A DNA stretch of 64,000 nt from Pseudomonas nicosulfuronedens (GCF_005877905.1 NZ_SWDV01000010.1:62001-126000), one strand, 5' to 3'; shown: positions 8,128 through 20,421, counted from the stretch's first letter. The notes: generated from the sequence alone by a model not told the origin. Translations and numbers: made by a program.

Positions 8128-8964
8128 ATGGCCGATAACGCCCCCTCGCGGCTGAAGCTGGGCGCCCTGCTGCTGCCGCTGCCGCTGGTACTCTTCGTGT
8201 TCTACGTACTGCCCTTCCTCGGTGTGCTCGGCTGGAGCGTGACCCTGCCGGAGCCGGGGATCGAGCAGTACCAGCGGATCATGACGGACCCGGCGATCCA
8301 CGACGTGCTCTGGCGGACCTTCCGCCTTTGCACCACGGTCAGCGTGATCTCCCTGGTGATCGCCTACCTGATGGCCTACTGCTGGGTCTACAGTCCGCCG
8401 TTCTGGCAGCGCGTGGTGGAAATCTGCGTGTTCATCCCGTTCTGGCTGTCGGTGCTGGTACGCGCCTTCGGCTGGCTGATCGCCTTGCGCAGCAACGGCC
8501 TGCTCAACGACTGGCTGCAGTACCTGGGCATCACTAACGAGCCTTTGCAGCTCACCCGCAACGAACTGGGCGTGGTGATCGGTATGGTCCACTTCATGGT
8601 GCCCTTCGCGCTGTTCCCGCTGGTCTCCACCATGCGCCGCCTCGACCCGCGCGTACTGCTGGCCGCACGCGGCCTGGGCGCGGGACAGCTGCGTACGTTC
8701 TGGAACATCTTCGTGCCGCAGACCATTCCCGGCATCCTCGGCGCCTTCATCATCGTCTTCGTGTTCTGCCTGGGCTTCTTCATCACCCCGGCGATCCTCG
8801 GTGGCGGGCAGACCGTGATGGTGGCCGAGTACGTCTACCTGCAGATGTTCCAGACCAGCAACTGGGGCCTGGGCGCGGCGCTATCGGTAGTGCTGCTGGC
8901 ACTGGTGAGCGGGATGATCTGGGCGCTGCTGCGCATGACCCGCGTCGACAAGCTGGTGGGCTGA
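8128..8964 (+). CDS. Polyamine-type ABC transporter permease (PotB/PotH-like)
   Basis: 278 residues with about six membrane segments, beginning LLLPLPLVLFVFYVLPFLGVLGW. The cytoplasmic EAA-type loop contacting the ATPase is visible around residues 175-195 (DPRVLLAARGLGAGQLRTFW). It is the third gene of the transporter operon, 15 bp after the binding protein and 10 bp before the second permease, so co-translated expression is likely. Confidence 0.9.
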   Translation: MADNAPSRLKLGALLLPLPLVLFVFYVLPFLGVLGWSVTLPEPGIEQYQRIMTDPAIHDVLWRTFRLCTTVSVISLVIAYLMAYCWVYSPPFWQRVVEICVFIPFWLSVLVRAFGWLIALRSNGLLNDWLQYLGITNEPLQLTRNELGVVIGMVHFMVPFALFPLVSTMRRLDPRVLLAARGLGAGQLRTFWNIFVPQTIPGILGAFIIVFVFCLGFFITPAILGGGQTVMVAEYVYLQMFQTSNWGLGAALSVVLLALVSGMIWALLRMTRVDKLVG

Positions 8965-8974
8965 GGACTCAAGA

Positions 8975-9790
8975 ATGAACGCACACGAAACCAAAGCCCC
9001 CAGCCGCCTGCTGGCGACCATGGCGATGATCTTCATGGTCTTCCCGCTGCTGGCGGTGATCCCGGTGTCCTTCACCAGCAAGCGCTTCCTGTCGATGCCC
9101 AACGGCAACTGGTCGCTGCGGCATTACCAGGCGCTGCTGGACAGCCCCGAATGGCTCTCGGCGATCGGCCAGAGCCTGATCGTGGCGACCGCCACCTGCA
9201 TCATCGCCACCGCCCTGGCGGTGAGCTTCAGCCTGGGCATCTGGTACCTGCGCTCGCGCCTGGCAACCCTGCTGATCGGCCTGGTGCTGCTGCCCATGGC
9301 GATCCCGCCGATGATCTCGGCGATGGTCCTGTACTTCATGGAGACCAAGGTCAGCCAGTTCGCCCCAGGCATGGGCTACGACACCCTGGTCGGCCTGACC
9401 ATCGCGCACATCGTGATGGTCGTGCCCTACGGCGTGGTGACCATGCTGGTGGCGCTGAGCCAACTGGACCGGCGCATCGAACTGGCCGCGCGCAACCTCG
9501 GCGCAAGCCTGGGCCAGACCACCTTCATGGTGGTGCTGCCGAACCTCAAACTGGGCGTGGCGAGCACGGCGCTGCTGTGCTTCGCACTGAGCTGGGAAGA
9601 AATCGCAGTGACCCTGTTCGTCACCAGCACCGAGGTGAACACCTTGCCCCGGCAGATCTGGTCCGGCCTGCGCGACAACATCGACCCGGCCGTGGCGGCC
9701 ATCTCGGTGGTGCTGATCGCCCTGACCTTCGTCGCGCTGATCGGGCGGATGGTTGCCCAGAAGATTGCAGCACGACCGGCAGGCAGCTGA
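8975..9790 (+). CDS. Polyamine-type ABC transporter permease (PotC/PotI-like)
   Basis: 271 residues with about six membrane segments and an EAA loop (DRRIELAARNLGASLGQTTF). It pairs with the preceding permease to form the heterodimeric channel. It is the last gene of the operon; a REP-like repeat follows 36 bp after the stop. Confidence 0.9.
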   Translation: MNAHETKAPSRLLATMAMIFMVFPLLAVIPVSFTSKRFLSMPNGNWSLRHYQALLDSPEWLSAIGQSLIVATATCIIATALAVSFSLGIWYLRSRLATLLIGLVLLPMAIPPMISAMVLYFMETKVSQFAPGMGYDTLVGLTIAHIVMVVPYGVVTMLVALSQLDRRIELAARNLGASLGQTTFMVVLPNLKLGVASTALLCFALSWEEIAVTLFVTSTEVNTLPRQIWSGLRDNIDPAVAAISVVLIALTFVALIGRMVAQKIAARPAGS

Positions 9791-9825
9791 AGCCGCACTG
9801 TCGGCGTGACCGACTTGCACCAACC

Positions 9826-9904
9826 TAGGATGGCGTGGAGCGCAGCGATACCCGTCGATGCCGTGCACGAACAGCATGGGTATCGCTGCGCTCCACCCAT
9901 CCTA
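9826..9904. repeat. REP-like inverted repeat, family A copy 2
   Basis: It starts TAGGATGGCGTGGAGCGCAG and ends CTGCGCTCCACCC ATCCTA, a closely matched inverted pair with more arm pairing than the other two copies. It lies between the converging permease and tusA genes, where it could also end transcription from both sides. Confidence 0.8.
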
Positions 9905-9939
9905 CATAGCGCTCCTCCGGCGAAAGCGGTGCAAGCGAA

Positions 9940-10179
9940 TCACTCCGCCTTCTTGCGAATCCAGTACAGGTAAGTCCCCGCTTCTTCCTGCTGCTCCACC
10001 AGCTCGTGGCCGAGGAAGACGCAGAACTTGGGAATGTCGCGGCGGGTGGAAGGGTCGGTGGCGATCACCTTGAGCAGGCCGCCGGCCGGCAGGTCACGCA
10101 CCTTGTTGTGCAGCATCATGACCGGCTCGGGGCAGTTCAGGCCGGTGGCGTCGAGGATTGCGTCGACAGGCTGGGACAT
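9940..10179 (-). CDS. tusA: TusA-type sulfurtransferase
   Basis: 79 residues. The catalytic cysteine lies in the family motif LNCPEP (Cys16), and the protein ends [10 protein letters not shown]. TusA accepts persulfide sulfur, usually from IscS, and passes it on for tRNA 2-thiouridine synthesis and other uses. The start MSQPVDAI at 10179 has a TGGAGCG ribosome site, and the family length of about 80 supports it against longer in-frame extensions. It stands alone here; other Tus proteins are not in the window. Confidence 0.88.
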   Translation of the reverse strand: MSQPVDAILDATGLNCPEPVMMLHNKVRDLPAGGLLKVIATDPSTRRDIPKFCVFLGHELVEQQEEAGTYLYWIRKKAE

Positions 10180-10330
10180 CACGTCGCTCCAGAAAAACAA
10201 TGGCGCATTGTCGCGCAAAGGGCACCATGCGGTCACCCCGCGTCCGTCCGGGTCACCGAACCTTGGTTGGGGGTAGGCGCTGCGGGCGCCGGGCATGCTG
10301 GCGCATCCGCCCAGCCCCTGATCGACAGGA

Positions 10331-11893
10331 ATGACGATGCGCGCCCTCCTCTGCCTATGCCTCGCGCTGCTCGCCGGCTGCGCCGCTCGCGACCAGGTCC
10401 CCGACTTCAACGCCAGCATCGGCCAGGACCTGCCGGCCACCTGGTTCGAGGCGGTGATCACCGCCCGCGACGGCACCAAGCTTTCCGCCACCGTGTTCCA
10501 ACCCGCTCTGAAGGCTGGCGAAACAGCGCCACTGATCGTCCACACCCACGGCTGGGGCGGCTGGCGGGTCACCGGGCCGGGTGGTTACTACGGCAAGAAC
10601 ATGATGTCCGGACGTGCCGCGCTGCGTGCCTGGAAAGCCGGCTTCTGGGTGGTCAGCTACGACCAGCGCGGCTGGGGCGGCAGCGACGGACGCATCGAGA
10701 TGATGAACCCGCAGTTCGAGGTGCGGGACGCCAGTGCAGTGATCGACTGGGCCGCCACGCACCTGACCCGGCTGGACATGGACGGCCCGAACGACCCGCG
10801 CGTGGGTATGCTCGGCGAAAGCTACGGCGGCGCCGTGCAGCTGCTGGCCTCGGCGGAAGACCCGCGCATCGACGCCATCGTCCCCATCGCCACCTGGTAT
10901 GACCTCGCCGCCGCCCTGGCGCCGGACGGCCAGCTGAAGATCGGCTGGGGCGGCGTGCTGGTGAGCCTGGGACTGGCCACTGGCTACGACCTGGGCAAAT
11001 TCGTCCAGGCCGACTACCTGCATACCGCCGGCGGGCGCATGGCCGCACCGGTGCAGGCCGAGCTGCACGCCAACAGCCTTGCCAGCTATTGCGCGGCGGG
11101 TCGCCTGCCCCACGCCGACACCCTGCTGATCCAGGGCCTGCGCGACACGCTGTTCCCGCTGGACCAGGGCCTGCAGATCCGCCAGTGCCTCAAGCAGGGC
11201 ACCGCCGACGTGCGCCTGCTGGGCATGCAGGGCGGGCATATCCTGCCGCCGCCGTTGCAGGCCTGGAGCGGGCTGCCACCGTTCAACAACGAACCGGTGA
11301 TCCATTGTGGTTCGCGGGCGATCAACCTCTACACCGGCATAGTCGCCTGGTACGAGGAAAAGCTGCGCAAGCGCCCCGGCGCCGCCGACGGCGTACCGGA
11401 CCTGTGCATCAGCCTCGATCTCGACCAGGGCGTGGCACTGGACGAGCTGCCACCACCCGGTCCGACCGTGACACTGCCTGCCACATCCATTCGCCCGGCG
11501 GTGAGTGGACTGGTGCAGCCTTCGCGATTCCTCGGCTTGCAACGGGTGAGCGAGCCCAGCGCCCTGCTGGGCAGTGCCGAGGTGCGCCTGACCCAACCGC
11601 TGACGGAACGCCCCGACGCACAGGTATTCGCGGCCCTGGCAATCCGCAGCGCCGATGGCCGCTTGCGCCGCCTGGATGAACAGGTGAAACCGCTGGCGAA
11701 CCGGGGCAACACTCGTCTGAACGCCGTCAGCACCAGCCTTGCACCAGGGGATGAGATCGGCCTGCTGCTCAGCGGCTTCAGCGACCAGTACCTGTTCAAC
11801 AGTTCCTGGCGGATGGCGCCAGTAGAATTGCAGGGTGAGGTGCAATTGCCGAGCCTGGTGCCGTTGCAGCCTCGCGTCGCCGAACTTCGGTAG
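10331..11893 (+). CDS. CocE/NonD-family (X-Pro dipeptidyl-peptidase-like) hydrolase, lipoprotein
   Basis: 520 residues. A lipoprotein signal ends in the lipobox LLAGC, so the enzyme should be anchored to the membrane. The alpha/beta hydrolase domain shows an oxyanion-type HTHGWGGWR stretch, [13 protein letters not shown], and the nucleophile elbow GESYGG near residue 163. The C-terminal third (after about residue 390) resembles the jelly-roll XPD_C domain and ends QPRVAELR. The substrate could be an ester, amide or proline peptide and cannot be told from sequence. It stands alone, divergent from tusA. A 14-bp perfect palindrome overlaps its stop codon. Confidence 0.78.
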   Translation: MTMRALLCLCLALLAGCAARDQVPDFNASIGQDLPATWFEAVITARDGTKLSATVFQPALKAGETAPLIVHTHGWGGWRVTGPGGYYGKNMMSGRAALRAWKAGFWVVSYDQRGWGGSDGRIEMMNPQFEVRDASAVIDWAATHLTRLDMDGPNDPRVGMLGESYGGAVQLLASAEDPRIDAIVPIATWYDLAAALAPDGQLKIGWGGVLVSLGLATGYDLGKFVQADYLHTAGGRMAAPVQAELHANSLASYCAAGRLPHADTLLIQGLRDTLFPLDQGLQIRQCLKQGTADVRLLGMQGGHILPPPLQAWSGLPPFNNEPVIHCGSRAINLYTGIVAWYEEKLRKRPGAADGVPDLCISLDLDQGVALDELPPPGPTVTLPATSIRPAVSGLVQPSRFLGLQRVSEPSALLGSAEVRLTQPLTERPDAQVFAALAIRSADGRLRRLDEQVKPLANRGNTRLNAVSTSLAPGDEIGLLLSGFSDQYLFNSSWRMAPVELQGEVQLPSLVPLQPRVAELR

Positions 11894-11904
11894 GTACGTA
11901 CCTA
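11891..11904. repeat. Perfect 14-bp palindrome at the stop codon
   Basis: TAGGTACGTACCTA is fully self-complementary, and its first three bases are the stop codon of the hydrolase gene. It lies 11 bp before a REP-like repeat. Confidence 0.6.
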
Positions 11905-11914
11905 TCGGCGAACC

Positions 11915-11997
11915 GTAGGATGGCGTGGAGCGAAGCGATACCCATCGACGAGTCGGCAAGCACAGCTGATGGGTATCGCAAGCTCCACCCATCCTAC
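11915..11997. repeat. REP-like inverted repeat, family A copy 3
   Basis: GTAGGATGGCGTGGAGCGA ... GCTCCACCC ATCCTAC, with internal AGCGATACCC/GGGTATCGC. It sits between converging genes. Its right half (GGGTATCGCAAGCTCCACCC) is identical to that of copy 1. Confidence 0.8.
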
Positions 11998-12055
11998 GAA
12001 GAGCACTGTGCCTTGCTCGCGAACAGAGCCGCACCCACACTTCTCAGCAGAACGA

Positions 12056-12934
12056 CTAGCGCAACGGGCCGTCCGGCGCCTCGTCCAGCTGCGCCAGCAA
12101 CATCGGCTGGCCATCGCCCTCGGCGGACAGCAGCGCCCATTGCTCTTTCTTGCCCAGACGCCGATACACCTGCTTCACCTGGCTACCCAGGGGCAATGGC
12201 GCCTTGAAGTGAGCATCCAGGCGGACGTTCTCCGCCAGGCGGCGGCCGGTCAGGCTGCGTGCCAGGCCCCACATGCCGTGGGCAAAGGGCTTGCCGAAGC
12301 CGTAGTGCGAGGCCATCAGCCGAGACAGGTGCAGCGGGTTGAAGTCGCCGCTGAGCCCGGCATAGCGCCAGCCGACGATCTTCGGCACACGCCATTGCAC
12401 ACCGGCATGTACCGGCGCCTCCAGGGTGTGCCACTGAGCACGCTCGGGCAATGGATCGGGCTCTCGCCCCTCATCGAGAAAGTCGCCACGACGCAGGTAG
12501 GTGGTGATCGACTGCCAATAGAGGATGTCGTGGTGCCAGGCCTCGGTGACCACATCCACCTCCAGGCCCAGCTCGCTGCGACGGCTGGTGAGAATGCGGC
12601 AGTCGAACTGCAGCGGCTCGTTCTCGTCGAGCAGACGGTAGCGCTGGATATGGCTGCGCAGGTGGATCAGCCCGACTACCGACAGTGGCATGCGCGAGCG
12701 GCTGAGCAGACGCAGGTGCAGCGGCAGGCTGATGACCTGCGGATAGAGCAGCGGCACGCCCAGCGCCGGATCGAGACCGAAGTGCTGGCGATACGCGCGC
12801 AGGTGGCGCAGGTCGAATTTCAGGGTGCGGCTGTCCATCGCCAGGTAAGGCACGCGCTCATCACGGCCGAGGCCGCGGCGTGGCAGCAACATGCGGCTGT
12901 AACTGCCCAGGAGGGAGGGCAACTTTCGCTTCAC
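12056..12934 (-). CDS. MaoC-like hotdog-fold dehydratase
   Basis: 292 residues. The C-terminal half carries the MaoC/hydratase-2 motif as GDFNPLH near residue 200, followed by KPFAHGMW, giving the Asp/His pair of (R)-specific enoyl-CoA hydratases. The N-terminal half (VPYLAMDSRTLKFDLRHL...) looks like a second, diverged hotdog domain. It probably hydrates or dehydrates acyl-CoA or acyl-ACP intermediates. The rlmM gene lies about 100 bp upstream on the same strand. No fatty-acid gene is adjacent, so the pathway is unknown. Confidence 0.78.
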   Translation of the reverse strand: MKRKLPSLLGSYSRMLLPRRGLGRDERVPYLAMDSRTLKFDLRHLRAYRQHFGLDPALGVPLLYPQVISLPLHLRLLSRSRMPLSVVGLIHLRSHIQRYRLLDENEPLQFDCRILTSRRSELGLEVDVVTEAWHHDILYWQSITTYLRRGDFLDEGREPDPLPERAQWHTLEAPVHAGVQWRVPKIVGWRYAGLSGDFNPLHLSRLMASHYGFGKPFAHGMWGLARSLTGRRLAENVRLDAHFKAPLPLGSQVKQVYRRLGKKEQWALLSAEGDGQPMLLAQLDEAPDGPLR

Positions 12935-13035
12935 GAAGGTCTCCGGAGGATCTCGCGCCGCACAGCATGGGGCAATGCGCGGCGGCGCGGCAAGTCACCG
13001 AAGGTCGGGTGGCGCTACCAGGCGCCTGCAGGTCG

Positions 13036-14103
13036 CTAGCGCTCGCCCTTCTCGATGCGGCGCAGGTGGCAGGTCACTTCCTCGCGGTCGTGGTAGAGCT
13101 GCTTGCAGCCGATCTGCACCTTCAGGCCGCGTTCGCGGAAGGACTCCTCCAGGCGGTCGAGGATGCGCCGCACCTCGGCGTAGCGCTGTTTCATCGGCAG
13201 CTTGAGATTGACGATGGCCTCGCGGCACAGCCCTTCACCGATCCAGGTTTCGATCATCGCGCCGGTACGCGCGGGCTTCTCGACGATGTCGCAGACCATC
13301 CAGTCCATGCGCTGGCGCGGCCGGAAGGCGTAACCGTCGACGCGCTGGTGCTCGACCAGCCCGGAGTACATCAGGTTCTCCGCCATCGGCCCGTTGTCCA
13401 CGGCGACGACACGCATCTCGCGGTTCACCAGCTGCCACGTCCAGCCGCCGGGCGATGCGCCCAGGTCCACGGCGAGCATGTCCGGCGCCAGGCGGCGGTC
13501 CCAATCGGCGCGGGGAATGAAGTGATGCCAGGCCTCTTCCAGCTTCAGCGTCGAACGGCTGGGCGCCTCGCGGGGGAACTTCAGGCGCGGGATACCCATG
13601 GGCCACATGGCGCAGTTGCGCGCCTCGGCCAGGCCGATGAATGCCTCGCGGCCGGAGCGGAAGGTCAGCAGCAGGCGCGGCAGGCTGGGGTCTTCCACCA
13701 GCTTGCTGGCTTTCACCAGCGCGGCACGCAGCGGCTTCTCGAACTTGCGGCAGAAGGTCGAGAGCTCCTTGCCATCGTTGGTGTCGAACACCTCCAGCCA
13801 GAGGCTACCGCATTGCGGAAAAGCGGCCAGGGCCTCGAGGATCGCGCCGATGCGGTCCGTCTCCGGCAGCGCGGTGAAGTCGTTACCACGTGCCCACTGG
13901 CGCGGGAAGATCAGCTCGGAGAAGCGCAGCTGACGCATCAGGCGGTCAGCGCCGTCGGCGTCCATGCAGATGAATTCGGCGTAGGCGGTGGCCGGCTTGG
14001 CTCGGGCGTAGCCGGGGATGTCCAGGCGCGCGGCATGTTCGGACAGTTCGGCGCAGACCTCGTTCTCGAAGCCGGGACGGCAGTGCAGTAACAGGGTATT
14101 CAT
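13036..14103 (-). CDS. rlmM: 23S rRNA C2498 2'-O-ribose methyltransferase RlmM
   Basis: 355 residues. An N-terminal THUMP-like region (MNTLLLHCRPGFENEVCAEL) is followed by a Rossmann methyltransferase domain. The SAM-binding motif DLGASPGGWTW is near residue 217, and the FtsJ-type catalytic lysines lie in NLKLPMK. RlmM modifies C2498 of 23S rRNA before subunit assembly. The start at 14103 is chosen because the family begins exactly at MNTLLLHCRPG; an upstream extension to 14211 does not resemble the family. Confidence 0.93.
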   Translation of the reverse strand: MNTLLLHCRPGFENEVCAELSEHAARLDIPGYARAKPATAYAEFICMDADGADRLMRQLRFSELIFPRQWARGNDFTALPETDRIGAILEALAAFPQCGSLWLEVFDTNDGKELSTFCRKFEKPLRAALVKASKLVEDPSLPRLLLTFRSGREAFIGLAEARNCAMWPMGIPRLKFPREAPSRSTLKLEEAWHHFIPRADWDRRLAPDMLAVDLGASPGGWTWQLVNREMRVVAVDNGPMAENLMYSGLVEHQRVDGYAFRPRQRMDWMVCDIVEKPARTGAMIETWIGEGLCREAIVNLKLPMKQRYAEVRRILDRLEESFRERGLKVQIGCKQLYHDREEVTCHLRRIEKGER

Positions 14104-14453
14104 CGGGGTGTCTCCTCGGCCGCGCACTATAGAGGCTGCCCGCGAAGGTTTCATGCAGATTCGCAGGAATAGTCCCACAGCCAGCGTCATTTGTTCTGAA
14201 CCCACCCGCAAGACGAACGGTCCAGAACAGATGGCAAGACCCCGTCGGGCGGTCTAGCTTGAGTGTTCTGGCCTAACCGCCCAGAAGACTGCCCGATGAT
14301 TGCCCTGCATGGCGAAGATGGCCGCCAATCGCGCTTTTTCTGCGATGGATCAGCTCGGTTGATCGCTCTTTCGCCAAGTATCGCGGGTGCACTCGCGTCA
14401 CCGCCGTGCCGCCCTGTCGATCACGAGCAGAATCCAAGCCTGAGGAGAATGTC
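14104..14453. promoter_or_regulatory. acnA/rlmM divergent control region with TGTTCTG words
   Basis: 350 bp with no gene. TGTTCTG occurs at 14192-14198 and 14264-14270, and its inverted form CAGAACA at 14223-14229; CCAGAACA (14222-14229) and TGTTCTGG (14264-14271) form an inverted pair 34 bp apart. These may be sites for a regulator of acnA. I see no clear -35/-10 pair. Confidence 0.35.
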
Positions 14454-17186
<2,733 letters not shown>

Positions 17187-17204
17187 CGACTACCGCAAGA
17201 CAGC

Positions 17205-17245
17205 GCGGCGGCCTGCAACGGGCCGCCGCCCGCTCCTTTCGTTTT
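17205..17245 (+). terminator. Rho-independent terminator after acnA
   Basis: GCGGCGGCC (17205-17213) pairs with GGCCGCCGC (17221-17229), followed by a T-rich tract including CGTTTTATTTC. Confidence 0.75.
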
Positions 17246-17310
17246 ATTTCGGTGACCAGTGGCGATACGCTATCGTCATTCTCTCGGCGTCACTCTTCTG
17301 ACATTTTTCT

Positions 17311-17324
17311 GTGATCGCTATCAA
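17311..17324 (+). promoter_or_regulatory. Anr/Dnr box upstream of aer
   Basis: GTGAT-CGCT-ATCAA differs at one base from the Anr consensus TTGAT-N4-ATCAA. It lies 70 bp before the aer start. A GATAAG element about 25-30 bp after its centre could serve as the -10, which fits class II activation. Anr control of aer has been described in P. aeruginosa. Confidence 0.65.
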
Positions 17325-17393
17325 ATTTCCGATCCGGCGGCCGATAAGCTGGACAGATGTACCAATTCGCCTTTCTCCCGAGATCCGAGCCTG

Positions 17394-18959
17394 ATGCGCA
17401 ACAACCAGCCGATCACCCAGCGTGAACGCACCTTCCCCGCCGAACAGCGGCTGATCTCCACGACCAACGCCCGCGGTGTCATCAGCTACGTCAACGATGC
17501 CTTCAGCGCCATCAGCGGCTTTTCCCGTGAAGAGCTGGTGGGCGCGGCACACAACCTGGTACGCCATCCGGACGTGCCACCGGCGGTGTTCGCGCACATG
17601 TGGACGACCCTGAAGAAGGGCCGCCCCTGGATGGGCATCGTCAAGAATCGCTGCAAGAACGGCGACCATTACTGGGTCAGTGCCTATGTCACGCCGATGT
17701 ACGAGCACAACGAGATCGTCGGCTACGAATCAGTGCGGGTGAAGCCCACCGCGGAACAGGTGCGTCGCGCCGAGGCCCTGTATGCGCGGATCAACGCCGG
17801 CAAGTCGGCCATCCCCGCTCGCGACCGCTGGTTGCCGGTGCTGCTGGACTGGCTGCCGTTCATCCTGATCGGCCAGATCGGCTTCCTCATTGGCGCCTGG
17901 CTGAACTCCCACTGGGGCTTCCTGCTGGCCGCCCTGCTCTCGATCCCGCTGGGCCTCGCCGGCCTGGGCTGGCAGCAACGCGGGCTGAAGCGCCTGCTGC
18001 GTCTGGCCGAGCAGACCACCTCCGACCCGCTGATCGCACAGATGTACACCGACAGCCGAGGCGCCCAGGCACGCCTGGAAATGTCGATTCTCAGCCAGGA
18101 AGCACGGCTGAAAACCTGTCTGACCCGTTTGCAGGACACTGCTGAAACACTCACCGAGCAGGCCCGCGAGGCCGACTCTCTGGCCCACCACAGCTCCGCC
18201 GGGCTGGACCGCCAGCGCCAGGAAACCGAGCAGGTAGCCACCGCTGTCAACCAGATGGCTGCGACCACCCAGGAAGTGGCCGACAACGTGCAGCGCACCG
18301 CGGACGCCACCCGCCAGGCCAACAACCTGACCACCGAAGGCCGGCAGATCGCCGCCGAGACCCGCGAGGCCATGCAGCGTCTCTCCAGCTCCGTGGGCGA
18401 AACCGGTGAAGCGGTCAGCCAACTGGCCCGCGACAGCGAGCAGATCGGTGGCGTAGTGGATGTGATCAAGGGCATCGCCGACCAGACCAACCTGCTGGCC
18501 CTCAACGCCGCCATCGAAGCCGCCCGTGCCGGCGAGATGGGCCGCGGCTTCGCCGTGGTGGCCGACGAAGTGCGCCAACTGGCCCAGCGCACCGCCGAGT
18601 CCACCGGGCAGATTCACCAGCTCATCGCCAACCTACAGAACACGGCCACCGAGGCGGTGCGTGCCATGGACTCCGGCCGTCGCCAAGCTGACGAGGGCGT
18701 CGAGCGCGTAATGCAGGCGGACAACGCGCTGGTGGGCATCAGCGACGCAGTGGCCAACATCACCGAAATGGCCACCCAGATCGCTGCCGCCGCGGAGGAA
18801 CAGAGCGCTGTGGCCGAGGAGATCAACCGCAATATCAGCACCATCGCCAACCTGGCCGATGAGACCTCCGGCGAAGCCCAGCGCACGGCCCTGCTCAGCG
18901 AGGAGCTGACGCAGACCGCGCACCGCCAGTACTCACTGGTGGAGCGGTTCAACCGCTGA
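17394..18959 (+). CDS. aer: Aerotaxis receptor Aer (PAS-domain chemoreceptor)
   Basis: 521 residues. An N-terminal PAS domain that should bind FAD spans about residues 15-115 ([54 protein letters not shown]). A membrane anchor of two close segments follows at about 140-195, and then the cytoplasmic signalling domain with hairpin tip [20 protein letters not shown]. There is no periplasmic sensor domain, as expected for Aer, which reads oxygen or redox state from inside and signals to CheA. The start at 17394 is the family start; the longer in-frame reading would run through the Anr box. It is next to acnA, as in P. aeruginosa. Confidence 0.93.
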   Translation: MRNNQPITQRERTFPAEQRLISTTNARGVISYVNDAFSAISGFSREELVGAAHNLVRHPDVPPAVFAHMWTTLKKGRPWMGIVKNRCKNGDHYWVSAYVTPMYEHNEIVGYESVRVKPTAEQVRRAEALYARINAGKSAIPARDRWLPVLLDWLPFILIGQIGFLIGAWLNSHWGFLLAALLSIPLGLAGLGWQQRGLKRLLRLAEQTTSDPLIAQMYTDSRGAQARLEMSILSQEARLKTCLTRLQDTAETLTEQAREADSLAHHSSAGLDRQRQETEQVATAVNQMAATTQEVADNVQRTADATRQANNLTTEGRQIAAETREAMQRLSSSVGETGEAVSQLARDSEQIGGVVDVIKGIADQTNLLALNAAIEAARAGEMGRGFAVVADEVRQLAQRTAESTGQIHQLIANLQNTATEAVRAMDSGRRQADEGVERVMQADNALVGISDAVANITEMATQIAAAAEEQSAVAEEINRNISTIANLADETSGEAQRTALLSEELTQTAHRQYSLVERFNR

Positions 18960-18972
18960 GGCCAGACAACGC

Positions 18973-19049
18973 GTAGGGCGGATATCGCGCCAGCGTTATC
19001 CGCTGTGACCTGAAACGACGAATAATCCGGAACGAGTTATTCGCCCTAC
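18973..19049. repeat. REP-like inverted repeat, family B copy 2
   Basis: GTAGGGCGGATATCGCGCC AGCGTTATC ... GAGTTATTCGCCCTAC. It matches the copy at 4332-4407 and is followed 22 bp later by a family C copy, so the two form a cluster that fills most of the 200-bp gap. Confidence 0.75.
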
Positions 19050-19071
19050 GGCCCAGCGCAAAAGGCTTTTC

Positions 19072-19138
19072 GTAGGAGCGAGCTTGCTCGCGAACCGGGC
19101 CCCGCCGCGAAGCGGTTCGCGAGCAAGCTCGCTCCTAC
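19072..19138. repeat. REP-like inverted repeat, family C copy 1
   Basis: GTAGGAGCGAGCTTGCTCGC GAAC and its exact inverted copy GTTCGCGAGCAAGCTCGCTC CTAC flank a short centre. The 24-bp arms are perfect. It lies 22 bp past the stop of the SDR gene on the minus strand and may help end its transcript. Confidence 0.85.
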
Positions 19139-19159
19139 AGGTCCTGCCACCGCGTCAGA

Positions 19160-20332
19160 CTACTTGAAGTCCCACTGCATCTGAGCCGGGATGCTGACAT
19201 CCCGCGAGGACTGCACGCACACGTCCACGTAGTCGGTGAAGCGCGGCGGCGCAGCGATACCTTCGTCGAGCAGGCGCTGGTTGTCGAACAGGTAGTTGAG
19301 GTCGGCGAAGCCGCTGTACAGACGCAGCGCACGCAGCACCAGACGCGGGTTGGCCTTGCCGATACGGCTCTCGAAACTGCCGGCCAGCTCGCGCAGATCG
19401 TCCGAACTGACCTTGCGATAACGCTGGCCAACTGGCGCTTCGCCTCGGGCATCGGCATACGCCTGGTCGATTTCGCCAAAGGTGCAGGCGGAACCGTGGC
19501 CGGCGGAGATGTGGTAGAGGCTGTGGTTGAGCGTCGGCTTGAGTGCCAGCGCCACCAACGCTTCGGCGCAGTAGTCCACGGGGATCACGTCGATCTGCTC
19601 ATCCAGGCCGCAGGTGAAGCTCTCCAGGGCAAAGCCCATGCGGAACACCCAGAAGATACTCCCCGAGGCGCGGCAACCCAGTTCACGATGCCCGACCACG
19701 ATGGATGGCCGCGCCACCACCAGGGGCAGCGACGGCAGTTCCTCGCGCATACGCCGCTCGATCTCGGCCTTGGAGGCGGTGTAGTCCACCAGTTGCTCTT
19801 CACTGTCCGGGAAATCCCACGACTCGCGCACTGGCGACTCTCGCTGGGGCCCGCAGCACATGGCCGTGCCCACATGCAGGAAGCGCTTGAGATTGCGCGA
19901 CTGGCAGAGCAATTTGGCGAAGGCGAAGGTGCCTTCGACGTTTACCGGCCAGATGCTCGGGTTCTTCGAGAACGAGGCCACCGCCGCGCAATTGATTACT
20001 TGCTCCACACGCATCAGACGGGCGCGCTCGCCGTACATCCAGACAGTGTCGAGCAGGTCGCCGCAGAGGATCTGGCTTTCCTGAAGGCTCTTCAGCTCAG
20101 TCTCTGGCACGCAGTGAAGACGCAGGTTGTCGCGCAGCCGCTCCAGGCCCTGCTCAGGGAATTCTGCTCGGACCAGGAACAGCAACGCCGGACCGTGGCC
20201 GTCTGCGATCAGGTGGGCGGCAACGGAGCCGCCGAGGAAACCGGTGGCGCCGGTCAGCAGCATGCTGTGCGCGGCGCCGGGAGTGTAACGGAGGGGTTGG
20301 GTGGCAATGCGTTCAGCGTAATCGGGGTTCAT
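19160..20332 (-). CDS. Thioester-reductase-like extended SDR (NAD-binding 4 family)
   Basis: 390 residues. The NAD(P)-binding motif TGATGFLGG lies at about residues 28-36 and the catalytic YxxxK in DYTASK near residue 190. The layout fits fatty acyl-CoA reductases and the reductase domains that release thioester-bound acyl groups (VINCAAVASFSKNPSIWPVN, FLHVGTAMCCG). It probably reduces an acyl-CoA, acyl-ACP or similar thioester, or acts as an epimerase-like SDR. No carrier protein or synthase is nearby, so the substrate is unknown. A small hydrolase gene lies 90 bp upstream on the same strand. Confidence 0.75.
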   Translation of the reverse strand: MNPDYAERIATQPLRYTPGAAHSMLLTGATGFLGGSVAAHLIADGHGPALLFLVRAEFPEQGLERLRDNLRLHCVPETELKSLQESQILCGDLLDTVWMYGERARLMRVEQVINCAAVASFSKNPSIWPVNVEGTFAFAKLLCQSRNLKRFLHVGTAMCCGPQRESPVRESWDFPDSEEQLVDYTASKAEIERRMREELPSLPLVVARPSIVVGHRELGCRASGSIFWVFRMGFALESFTCGLDEQIDVIPVDYCAEALVALALKPTLNHSLYHISAGHGSACTFGEIDQAYADARGEAPVGQRYRKVSSDDLRELAGSFESRIGKANPRLVLRALRLYSGFADLNYLFDNQRLLDEGIAAPPRFTDYVDVCVQSSRDVSIPAQMQWDFK

Positions 20333-20421
20333 GGCAGCTTTCGGCCTGTCCTCTGGAAGCGGGGCGTCGACTGCGGGGAGCCGACGCCGGCGAGGATAGG
20401 AACGCCTGCATTAAGGACCGA

